Origin: an uncultured Bacilli bacterium | Lineage (GTDB): Bacteria > Bacillota_I > Bacilli_A > RF39 > UBA660 | Assembly: GCA_934149515.1 (NCBI GenBank) | Contig: CAKPFD010000004.1 | Coordinates: 1 to 64,000 of the forward strand | DNA length: 64,000 nt | Direction: 5' to 3' | In this document: in pieces, positions 1-7,315 of the stretch | Layout of the letters: each line of letters begins with the position of its first letter | Numbering within the stretch: the stretch's first letter is position 1 | Made by a program: the position numbers and the translations under genes | The notes under the pieces: model-generated | The model's database searches: none | What the model was told of the DNA's origin: nothing | What the model saw: the letters and a program-made list of their open reading frames with translations, nothing else

Positions 1-34
1 TCCTGTAAATTACAGGTTACAATCCTCTAATTAG
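1..34 (+). CDS. IS3-family transposase OrfB, C-terminal tail (partial)
   Basis: Reading from base 2, the window opens inside an ORF that ends PVNYRLQSSN followed by TAG at 32-34. IS3-family OrfB integrases (DDE transposases) commonly end with a P-x-x-Y/F-R tail of this kind. A sequence resembling an IS3/IS150-type terminal repeat follows within 15 bases, which supports the call. Only the last ten residues are in the window, so the catalytic core cannot be checked, and the identification rests on the tail plus context. Confidence 0.5.
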   Translation, partial: PVNYRLQSSN

Positions 35-76
35 AAACTATTTATAAACTGTCCAACTTTTGGGGTTCAGTTCAAT
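1..76 (+). mobile_element. Right end of an IS3-type insertion sequence
   Basis: After the OrfB stop at 34 comes a segment at about 48-75 that reads ACTGTCCAACTTTTGGGG followed by TTCAGTTCA. From memory, this resembles the terminal region of IS150-group IS3 elements in Firmicutes. The other end and the rest of the transposase are outside the window. The element lies directly beside the 3' end of the large surface-protein gene. The exact outer boundary and any target-site duplication cannot be fixed from one end. Confidence 0.45.
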
Positions 77-98
77 GGTCAGTATCTTTTCTTTTTTA

Positions 99-1988
99 TT
101 AACTAGATAAAGCAACCTCGAATGGATTTTTTTTCGTGCCGTCACCACTTATAATCATAACGTCAAATTTTAGATTAATTGTGGGACGAATGCCAAACAA
201 ATCTGCAGTTTCACCGTCGTACCGCATGCCATCGTCGCCTACACAACTGACAGACGTACTAGATGGTGTTAATATCCAATAATATGTATTATTTATAGCT
301 TTATCAAATTGCCCAGAATTTAATTCCCCATATCTTAATAATCCAACTTTTGCTTGTGTAGTATTATAGGTTAAATCAGGACTTGTTGTACCTTCATATT
401 TTGCTAATTTATAGCTTGTAATATCGCTTATTTCTCCCAAATACCATGTTGTATTATCTTCAATCATATTCACTTGATCAGTTGTTAAATAACTTCCACT
501 CGTTAAGTATTCTCCATTCAAGAATGTTCCTATTGTATTACTATCTGAATAATTCGCATCACTTTCAGTCTCGTCAAAAGGCAAATTTTTTTCAGAGCCA
601 TCCTCCAGTAATGGTGTAGCACTTACTATTTTTGTTAATCCTTCTCTTTCATGGCTGACGATCTGATATAGATTGTTCTCTCCTGTACCAAATCTAATAT
701 ACTCACCACTATATCTTGTTGATAACTTTGTTCCTGATGCTGGTGTATCATTATCTCCCTTTAAACGATATGGATCACTTTCTGTTCCAGAACCCGATAC
801 GATTTCTACACTAGATTTTAGATTAATCGTGGGACGGATCCCACTCGGATACACAGCATTATCTTCGCGCGCATCGCCATTGTAGTAGTCCACATAACGG
901 ACGTTATACGTATTAGATGGTGTTAATGCCCACCAATTTAGACCATTATTTAAATAACCTGTTGATGTAGTAGCATTTTTATAACTCATTGTATATTCAT
1001 ATATATTTAACAAACCTACAGCACTTGTTACCATGGTTGTTTTTGCTGGTTTTGTTGTTTCTTCCGTTATAGTTGCATTCCATACACTATTAGTTTTGAT
1101 GAAATTTTCATAATCTCTTAAATTTCCTAAAAAGCCATCCACTGTTGTATCGTTTAACCATTGTTGCATATAACTTCCTTCAAAGGCCGAACTTGAATCA
1201 TTATACGATATTGCTGATATATTCCATTGTGTTATTAATTTGACACTATTATCGCTTGGATCGATAGATACTGCTCTCCATAGTTTGCCACTATACCAAA
1301 TATAGTTGTTTGGATCAGCTCCTGTAATAAAAGTTTGTTCTGAATCAGTGGTATCTATTGCTCCTTTAGTACCTACTCCTGCTAGTAATTGTTCAGAGAC
1401 TGTTGGTAATTGTTCAGAGACTGTTGGTGATTTTTCACACTGGGTTGCTTCTACTCTTAATTTTCCTTTAAAAACTTGACCAGAGTAATTGGCATCTATT
1501 TCACTATTGAACCATAAGTGTAATTTGTAAGAGATAGATTTTCCACTATCAATTGTTCCTTCATCCAACAAACGGTTTGGATTAGTTCCAATCATTGGTA
1601 GCGTTTTTGCAGTCCCTACTTCATTATCTTTATCTAAACTAAATTTAATTAATTTGTCATCGACTCTTGTTTCGCCGTTAGAAAGATCTTTATCATCTAA
1701 ATACAATTTATAGCAAACATAGGCTTTACCATTATTCTTTAGAGAAAAGCTTGCTCCTTCTTGTGCTAATCCTTGTTCATCGGTGATGGCAACACCATTT
1801 TCTAAAGTGATCCCATTACTAGAAGTTTCATCTAACACTAGATTTAAATCCCCTACTTTAACAAGATTTTCTTTACTTGATGTCAAAAATATCGATAAAT
1901 AAGCATAACTAATGCCAAGAACAACACATAACATTAGAATAAGTGTCCCTATTAAAATTTTTCTTTTCTTTTTATCTTGTTTATCCAT
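99..1988 (-). CDS. Large secreted/surface protein, TasA/camelysin-like N-terminus plus two DUF6273-like modules
   Basis: The 629-residue protein has a basic start and one hydrophobic segment (about 11-35, with SYAYLS after it), then a domain (about 40-185) resembling the start of TasA/CalY-type exported proteins. Two repeated modules of roughly 200 residues follow (about 203-410 and 420-627). Each module carries a WYxG(K)LWR-type core, a WW/YWxLTP motif, a short variable stretch and a G(I/V)RPTINL motif, as in DUF6273-like, C-type-lectin-like proteins. A good RBS (AAAGGAG) precedes the ATG. A paralogue lies at 58390-60486; this copy lacks the dockerin-like insert found there. It carries a perfect 21-bp tandem repeat (1385-1426) that doubles PTVSEQL. 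The role is unknown; an extracellular binding or adhesion function is inferred. Confidence 0.65.
   Translation of the reverse strand: MDKQDKKKRKILIGTLILMLCVVLGISYAYLSIFLTSSKENLVKVGDLNLVLDETSSNGITLENGVAITDEQGLAQEGASFSLKNNGKAYVCYKLYLDDKDLSNGETRVDDKLIKFSLDKDNEVGTAKTLPMIGTNPNRLLDEGTIDSGKSISYKLHLWFNSEIDANYSGQVFKGKLRVEATQCEKSPTVSEQLPTVSEQLLAGVGTKGAIDTTDSEQTFITGADPNNYIWYSGKLWRAVSIDPSDNSVKLITQWNISAISYNDSSSAFEGSYMQQWLNDTTVDGFLGNLRDYENFIKTNSVWNATITEETTKPAKTTMVTSAVGLLNIYEYTMSYKNATTSTGYLNNGLNWWALTPSNTYNVRYVDYYNGDAREDNAVYPSGIRPTINLKSSVEIVSGSGTESDPYRLKGDNDTPASGTKLSTRYSGEYIRFGTGENNLYQIVSHEREGLTKIVSATPLLEDGSEKNLPFDETESDANYSDSNTIGTFLNGEYLTSGSYLTTDQVNMIEDNTTWYLGEISDITSYKLAKYEGTTSPDLTYNTTQAKVGLLRYGELNSGQFDKAINNTYYWILTPSSTSVSCVGDDGMRYDGETADLFGIRPTINLKFDVMIISGDGTKKNPFEVALSS
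1015..1380 (-). repeat. Long dispersed repeat, copy 1 (shared by the two surface-protein genes)
   Basis: This segment of the first surface-protein gene is nearly identical at the DNA level to about 59330-59700 in the second. It spans the code for GVGTKGAIDTTDSEQTFITG through the TTKPAKTTMVTSAVGLLN region. The aligned stretches differ by only scattered bases, whereas neighbouring parts of the genes diverge strongly. That pattern fits recent duplication or gene conversion. Boundaries are approximate because they were judged by eye. Confidence 0.7.
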
Positions 1989-2088
1989 TGTCTTCTACTC
2001 CTTTAGAAAGAAAAAGAGTAAGAAAATAGTTTGTTACTTTCCTATTCTCTTCTATTTTTATACTATCATTTTTAAAGACTAAATTCAA

Positions 2089-2120
2089 GAAAAAAAGCTG
2101 GCTTATTTTGTAAACCAACT
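2089..2120 (-). terminator. Intrinsic terminator after trxA
   Basis: On the minus strand AGTTGGTTT and AAGCCAGCT form a nine-pair stem (two G-U pairs) around a short AT loop, followed by a run of seven T. It overlaps the trxA stop codon region and would end the cvpA-trxA transcript before the surface-protein gene. Confidence 0.65.
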
Positions 2121-2405
2121 TGCAATAGCATCAATATCGTGATAACCAACTTCTTTTGAAACAAGTTTTCCATCATGATAAATTTCCATCGTTGGAACAC
2201 TCATAATGCCATGTTTTCTTGTTAAGTTTTCGAATTTATCAATATCAACTTTAAGAACTTGTACGCGTTCAAAATGTTCACTAAAATCTTCTAAAACTGG
2301 TGATAACATTTTACAAGGACCACACCAAGTTGCAAAGAAATCTACTAGTACATCCCCTTTTTGAATAAGCTCTTCAAATTGTTCTTCATCTTCTAAATAC
2401 TTCAT
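2103..2405 (-). CDS. trxA: Thioredoxin
   Basis: A 100-residue cytosolic thiol-disulfide oxidoreductase that reduces disulfides in client proteins such as ribonucleotide reductase. The active site is the canonical WCGPC with C28 and C31, preceded by VDFFAT, and the cis-proline loop appears as SVPTMEIY. The length is typical of the family. It starts at an ATG eight bases after a GGAGGT ribosome site and lies 13 bases downstream of the CvpA-family gene, so the two are probably co-transcribed. In Bacillus, trxA is also found near rnhC and cvpA, so this arrangement is conserved. A terminator overlaps its 3' end. Confidence 0.95.
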   Translation of the reverse strand: MKYLEDEEQFEELIQKGDVLVDFFATWCGPCKMLSPVLEDFSEHFERVQVLKVDIDKFENLTRKHGIMSVPTMEIYHDGKLVSKEVGYHDIDAIASWFTK

Positions 2406-2418
2406 TTTTCCATACCTC

Positions 2419-3117
2419 CTATTTATAATGATCTAATATCTCATCAATTCCTTGAATATCTGATAAACGGTTATTTTCCTTTAATTGCTCTAAGAAATCA
2501 ACGCTGACAACTTTATACTTCAATAATGTATCAATTACTTTTAAATCATTGGTATTTGTATCCTTACTATCCATTGTTAGTATATCATCTAAAGCATAGT
2601 TCATACCACCAAAATGATCACTTAAGAAAATAGAATCATTCATAATATAATCTCTTACTTTACTTTCTTTAAATAACTCATTACCATGAAGTGGAATTGC
2701 TAAAACATTAAGTGCTAAGAACACAACTAAATATCCCTCGATAATACCAACGCAAAATCCTAATAATTTGTTTGGTAATGCTAAGATGATAGTAGCATCA
2801 ATTACTTTTCCAATGAATCCTGAAACTTTAATTAATATTCTAAGAATCATCTGGAAAATAATTATTAATAGCAAAAATGCAATCAACTGATAAAAGACAA
2901 TACTAAGTGAAGATACGCCTCCTAATGATTTTGTAAAGTGTAAAAATGGAAAATGCTGACAGAAAAAGGAAGCTAAGACATCTTTTAAAGCAAAAGCTAA
3001 AAAGAAAACTAAAAAACTCCCAACAGTTACAACAAGTTCTTTTAAAACACCTCGTTTCAACCCAACGACCCCAAACATTGCAATCATCAAAATAATGACG
3101 ACATCAAAAATATTCAT
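2419..3117 (-). CDS. CvpA-family membrane protein
   Basis: A 232-residue integral membrane protein. The N-terminus (MNIFDVVIILMIAMFGVVGL, then a KRG motif) is the typical CvpA opening, and four hydrophobic segments are visible up to about residue 150, followed by a hydrophilic tail. CvpA proteins were first linked to colicin V production, but their general role in Bacillota is not settled; envelope homeostasis is often suggested. It is divergent from rnhC, as in Bacillus where cvpA and rnhC are neighbours, and is followed by trxA. Family assignment is good; function is inferred only from the family. Confidence 0.85.
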   Translation of the reverse strand: MNIFDVVIILMIAMFGVVGLKRGVLKELVVTVGSFLVFFLAFALKDVLASFFCQHFPFLHFTKSLGGVSSLSIVFYQLIAFLLLIIIFQMILRILIKVSGFIGKVIDATIILALPNKLLGFCVGIIEGYLVVFLALNVLAIPLHGNELFKESKVRDYIMNDSIFLSDHFGGMNYALDDILTMDSKDTNTNDLKVIDTLLKYKVVSVDFLEQLKENNRLSDIQGIDEILDHYK

Positions 3118-3218
3118 AAACTACCTCCATTCATATTATAATAAACATTTGAAAAATTTTCTAGACCTATCAAAATAAAAAAAATTATGGTATAGTAATG
3201 ATATTGGTGGTGATTTAA

Positions 3219-4127
3219 TTGAATGAAGTAATAAGAGTAAGTGATAAAACCAAAGAAAAATTAATTGCTTATTATAAAGATAAACGAAAAGATAAAGTAA
3301 TTCCATACGTTGTTTTTCAAGCAGTAGATGAAGATACAACCATTACCCTATATGAATCAGGTAAAGTAATGTTTCAAGGAAAAAGTGCCGATGTTGATGC
3401 AGCCATGTGGAAAGAATTAGATGGTAGTACGAAAGAAGCAAAAAAGCAAAAACAAGAAGATAAAAAATACTATTATTGTTCTTCTGTTGGTAGTGATGAA
3501 GTTGGTACTGGTGATTACTTTGGTCCCATTGTCGTAACGGCTGCTTATGTCAAAAAAGAAGATATTCCTTTTCTTGAGAGTTTAGGAATCAAAGATTCTA
3601 AAAAAGTAACGGATGACACAATTTTAAAAATAACTAAACCACTTATCAGTAAAATCAAATATCGCAGCTTGATCTTAAGTAATCAAGAATATAATGAAAA
3701 GTATGGTAATAATTGCAACATGAATAAAATCAAAGCTATCATGCATAACAAAGTTTTACTACAATTAATAAAAGAAGAAAAACCAGTTATCGATTATGTC
3801 ATTGTTGATGAATTTGCCAAAGAAAATCGCTATTATGAATATTTAAAAGACATACCAGAAGTTCAAAAAGGAATTACTTTTACTCCAAAAGCTGAAGATA
3901 AAAACCTAGCAGTGGCTGCTGCTTCTATTATCAGTCGTTATATTTTCCTTAAAGAATTTGCTAAATTACAAGATGCCGTCCATCTTCCTTTACCTAAAGG
4001 AGCTGGGAAAGAAGTAGATGCTATTGGAGAAGAAGTAGTTGAAAAATATGGAGAAGAAAAATTAAAAGAAATTGCAAAATACAATTTCAAAAATACGCAA
4101 AAAATACTAAAGACGATTATTTTCTAA
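3219..4127 (+). CDS. rnhC: Ribonuclease HIII
   Basis: A 302-residue RNase H type 2 enzyme that cleaves the RNA strand of RNA-DNA hybrids. An N-terminal substrate-binding domain (about 1-80, TBP-like in the family) precedes the catalytic domain, which has GSDEVGTGDYFGP from residue 91 (D93 and E94 in the active site), a KDSKK motif and the conserved VDEF and AAASIISR segments. The start is TTG at 3219, preceded by TGGTGGTGA; the nearby ATG at 3223 is out of frame. It is the only plus-strand gene in this part of the window and is divergent from cvpA. RNase HII is also encoded (45235-45858), so the genome has both enzymes. Confidence 0.95.
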   Translation: MNEVIRVSDKTKEKLIAYYKDKRKDKVIPYVVFQAVDEDTTITLYESGKVMFQGKSADVDAAMWKELDGSTKEAKKQKQEDKKYYYCSSVGSDEVGTGDYFGPIVVTAAYVKKEDIPFLESLGIKDSKKVTDDTILKITKPLISKIKYRSLILSNQEYNEKYGNNCNMNKIKAIMHNKVLLQLIKEEKPVIDYVIVDEFAKENRYYEYLKDIPEVQKGITFTPKAEDKNLAVAAASIISRYIFLKEFAKLQDAVHLPLPKGAGKEVDAIGEEVVEKYGEEKLKEIAKYNFKNTQKILKTIIF

Positions 4128-4137
4128 TCGCCTTTTT
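4112..4137 (+). terminator. Intrinsic terminator of rnhC
   Basis: GACGATTA and TAATCGCC form a stem (one mismatch) with a five-base loop, followed by six T. The rnhC stop codon lies inside the 3' arm. It sits between the convergent rnhC and aspS genes. Confidence 0.7.
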
Positions 4138-4140
4138 TAT

Positions 4141-5886
4141 TTAATCTCTAACTTTAATATGTGCTTCTCTTAATTGTAATTCGCTAACATCGTTAGGTGC
4201 TCCCATTAACGCATCAGCTCCAGAAGCACTCATTGGGAAAGCAATGGTTTCACGAATAGAATTTTCATCTAATAATAGCATTAACATTCTATCAAGACCA
4301 GGTGCCATACCAGCATGAGGTGGTGCTCCATATTGAAAAGCTTGATATAATGCTTTAAATCTATTTTCAAGATCTTTTTCACTATAACCAGCAATTTCAA
4401 AAGCTTTTCGCATAATTTCTAAATCATGATTACGGACAGCACCACTAGCCATTTCAATACCATTACACACAAAATCATATTGATAAGCAAGAATAGATTC
4501 TTTATCTTCTTGTTCTAAAGCTTCAAGACCTCCTTGTGGCATACTAAATGGGTTGTGCATGAAAATATACTTTTCTTCTTCTTCACTCCATTCATACATT
4601 GGGAAATCTTTGACAATACAGAAAGCAAAAGTATTAGGATCAATCAATTGTAATTTTCTTCCTAATTCATTACGGATATCTCCTGCAAGTGATGCTGCAT
4701 GTTTTCTATCAGCAATAAAGAATAAAACATCTCCAGCTTGTAAACTAGCTTTTTGAATTAACCCTTGACGTTCTTCTGAAGATAAGAATTTATCAATTGG
4801 TCCTGCAAAGGACATATCATCATTGACTTTAAAATAACCAATACCAGGCATTCCAATAGATTTTGCATAATCCACAAGTTCATTAAACCAAGAATTAGAT
4901 TTATTAGCAATTCCTTCTACTTTGATACCTTTAACAGTAATACCACGGAATGGTTTGAATTCTGTATCTTCAAATTCTTCTGTTAAGTCAATAATATATA
5001 AAGGATTTCTTAAATCAGGTTTATCACTTCCATATAAATCCATGGCTTCTTGATAAGAAATTCTAGGAAATGGTGTTGTTAAGATTTTTTTATCTGAAAA
5101 TTTTTCAAATACGCGGGTAAAGATTTTCTCTCCAATTTGTAAAACATCTTCTTCTTCAGCAAAAGCCATTTCAAAATCTAATTGATAAAATTCACCATAT
5201 ACACGATCACTTCTTGCATCTTCATCACGGAAACATGGTGCAATTTGATAGTAACGATCAAATCCTGAACACATTAATAATTGTTTAAATTGTTGTGGAG
5301 CTTGTGGTAGGGCATAAAATTTACCTTTGAATTTTCTACTTGGAACAATAAAATCACGTGCTCCTTCTGGAGAGGAAGCTGTTAAAATTGGTGTTTGAAT
5401 TTCTGTAAATTCATATTCTTCCATCACACTACGAATAAAGCGAATAACTTTATTACGGAACAAAATAGTTTCTTTTACTTTTGGATTTCTAAGATCCAAA
5501 TAACGATATTTCAAACGTACTTCTTCACTGACTTCTTTACTAGTCATAACTTCAAATGGTAATACATTTTTACTTTTTCCTAATACTGTTACTGTTTCTA
5601 CTAAAAGTTCAATTTCTCCTGTTGCAATACGTAAGTTATAATCTTCTTCCTCTCTTTTCCGAACGTCACCTTCTACACTAATGCTAGATTCACGGGTTAA
5701 CCCATCAAAGATATGATCATCATTACTAACAAGTTGTAAAGTACCAAATTGATCTCTTATATCAACGAAAATAACACCACCATGATCACGAATATTTTCA
5801 ATAAATCCAGCAACTTTAATATGTTTTCCAACATCTTCATTGGTAAGTTTCCCACAATAGTGGTCTCTATATTTATTTTTTTGCAT
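4141..5886 (-). CDS. aspS: Aspartyl-tRNA synthetase, probably non-discriminating (Asp/Asn)
   Basis: A 581-residue class II synthetase that charges tRNA with aspartate. The OB-fold anticodon domain occupies about 1-110, with the catalytic core after it. Motif 2 appears as CFRDEDARSDR, motif 3 as GLDRMLMLLL, and the bacterial GAD-type insertion lies between. The anticodon domain reads RDHGGVIF with His at position 35. In non-discriminating AspRS, such as that of Pseudomonas, this position is His, while E. coli has Leu. The motif-2 tail GEFYQLDFEM is closer to the proteobacterial style than to Bacillus. The ATG overlaps the gatB stop by 14 bases, and the operon is under an Asn-type T-box. This suggests it makes Asp-tRNA(Asn) for GatCAB. 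Confidence 0.95.
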   Translation of the reverse strand: MQKNKYRDHYCGKLTNEDVGKHIKVAGFIENIRDHGGVIFVDIRDQFGTLQLVSNDDHIFDGLTRESSISVEGDVRKREEEDYNLRIATGEIELLVETVTVLGKSKNVLPFEVMTSKEVSEEVRLKYRYLDLRNPKVKETILFRNKVIRFIRSVMEEYEFTEIQTPILTASSPEGARDFIVPSRKFKGKFYALPQAPQQFKQLLMCSGFDRYYQIAPCFRDEDARSDRVYGEFYQLDFEMAFAEEEDVLQIGEKIFTRVFEKFSDKKILTTPFPRISYQEAMDLYGSDKPDLRNPLYIIDLTEEFEDTEFKPFRGITVKGIKVEGIANKSNSWFNELVDYAKSIGMPGIGYFKVNDDMSFAGPIDKFLSSEERQGLIQKASLQAGDVLFFIADRKHAASLAGDIRNELGRKLQLIDPNTFAFCIVKDFPMYEWSEEEEKYIFMHNPFSMPQGGLEALEQEDKESILAYQYDFVCNGIEMASGAVRNHDLEIMRKAFEIAGYSEKDLENRFKALYQAFQYGAPPHAGMAPGLDRMLMLLLDENSIRETIAFPMSASGADALMGAPNDVSELQLREAHIKVRD

Positions 5887-7315
5887 TTTCTTTTTCCTTT
5901 CTTAATCTTTCTTTTATTAATTCTAATGTTCTGTTAGGGTTTGCTTGACGATTACTTTTCTGCATCACTTTTCCCATAAAGAAATTAACAACATAATCTT
6001 TATCTTCAAAGACGTATTGTCTTACTTGTTCTTGATTTTCTTGTAAGACTTGTTCAATATATTCTTCTAAAACGCTATCATCATTGATTTGTTCTAGATG
6101 TGCCTCTTCAATGATAAGGATTGGATCTTTTTGTTTTTCAATGGCTTGATACAAGATTTTCTTACCATGATCAAGAGAGATTTTCCCTTGATGGACATAA
6201 TCGATCACGCCGCTTAACATTTTTGGTGTAATGAAAAATTCATCCAATGTAATTTCTAGTTTCTTTAAAGAACTTAACACGCTACTTGTAACAAAATTAA
6301 CTGTTAAATTAACATCACTACCATAGCTTAGTACTTCTTCAAAATAATCTGCAATGGCTTTATTTTTGGATAAGACATTAGCATCATATTCGCCAATTTG
6401 ATAATCATTCATATAGTGATAAAATCTTTCAAGTTTCAACATTGGAACTGTTTTTCGAATACTATCTAAATATTCTTCTGTTAAAATAACTGGTGCTAAG
6501 TTAGGTTCTACAAAGTATTTATAATCAACAGCATCTACTTTTTCTCTCATAGAGTATGTCTTACCATCTTCATCAATTCGTCTTGTTTCTTGTTTTACCT
6601 TTTCTCCTTTAGAAAGCAACTCGGTTTGGCGTTTAATCTCATAATTAATCGCTGCTTCAACACTGTTAAAGGCATTGATATTTTTCATTTCTACTTTCGT
6701 ACCAAGTTCACTAGCACCCTCTTCCATCAAGGAAATATTGACATCGCAACGCATTTGTCCTTTGTTACTTTTAGCTTCACTAACTTCACAAAACAAGAAG
6801 ACATCACGTAAATCTTCAAGGAAACGAACTGCTTCCTCACTAGAAGATAAGCAAGGTTCTGTAACAATTTCCATCAATGGCACACCAGAACGATTATAAT
6901 CAATCAAAGAGTAATGATCATAATGATCAAGACTAGCAGTATCTTCTTCTAGATGTAATTGATGAATATATACTCTTTTTTTCTTATCCCCTACTAAAAT
7001 ATCCAAATAGCCATTTCTACCCATTGGTTTAGTCACTTGAGTAATCTGATAACCCTTTGGTAAGTCAGGATAAAAATAGTTCTTTCGATCAAATAACACT
7101 TCATCTGGTTGTTCACAATGTAGGGCCATAGCTGTTTTTAAAGCCTTTCTAACTGCTTCTTCATTAACCACAGGTAAAATACCAGGAAGTCCTAAATCAA
7201 CTGGTGCAACATGGGTATTAGGATTCATACAAAAAGCATTCGGAGCACTAGAAAAGTTTTTAGAATTTGTCTCTAGTTCACAATGTACTTCAAGACCAAT
7301 GACAACTTTATACAT
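5873..7315 (-). CDS. gatB: Asp-tRNA(Asn)/Glu-tRNA(Gln) amidotransferase subunit B
   Basis: GatB binds the mischarged tRNA, phosphorylates the Asp or Glu side chain and transfers ammonia to give Asn-tRNA or Gln-tRNA. This copy is 480 residues, with the family opening YKVVIGLEVHCELETNSK, the core GVPLMEIVTEP motif and the C-terminal helical tail domain (YqeY-like) near residues 335-475. An upstream in-frame GTG is possible, but the ATG at 7315 is six bases after AGGTGAT and gives the usual family start. It overlaps the gatA end by eight bases and the aspS start by 14, so translation of all three is coupled. Confidence 0.96.
   Translation of the reverse strand: MYKVVIGLEVHCELETNSKNFSSAPNAFCMNPNTHVAPVDLGLPGILPVVNEEAVRKALKTAMALHCEQPDEVLFDRKNYFYPDLPKGYQITQVTKPMGRNGYLDILVGDKKKRVYIHQLHLEEDTASLDHYDHYSLIDYNRSGVPLMEIVTEPCLSSSEEAVRFLEDLRDVFLFCEVSEAKSNKGQMRCDVNISLMEEGASELGTKVEMKNINAFNSVEAAINYEIKRQTELLSKGEKVKQETRRIDEDGKTYSMREKVDAVDYKYFVEPNLAPVILTEEYLDSIRKTVPMLKLERFYHYMNDYQIGEYDANVLSKNKAIADYFEEVLSYGSDVNLTVNFVTSSVLSSLKKLEITLDEFFITPKMLSGVIDYVHQGKISLDHGKKILYQAIEKQKDPILIIEEAHLEQINDDSVLEEYIEQVLQENQEQVRQYVFEDKDYVVNFFMGKVMQKSNRQANPNRTLELIKERLRKEKENAKK

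Noticed and set aside
673..885. Plus-strand open frame antisense to surface protein 1, with a similar one at 58994-59218
   Set aside because: Both are shadows of the same conserved module on the other strand; their likeness follows from that of the sense genes.
188..935. Complete diversity-generating retroelement in the window
   Set aside because: No reverse transcriptase, accessory gene or template repeat was seen; only target-like loops are present, so the idea is kept as a hypothesis.
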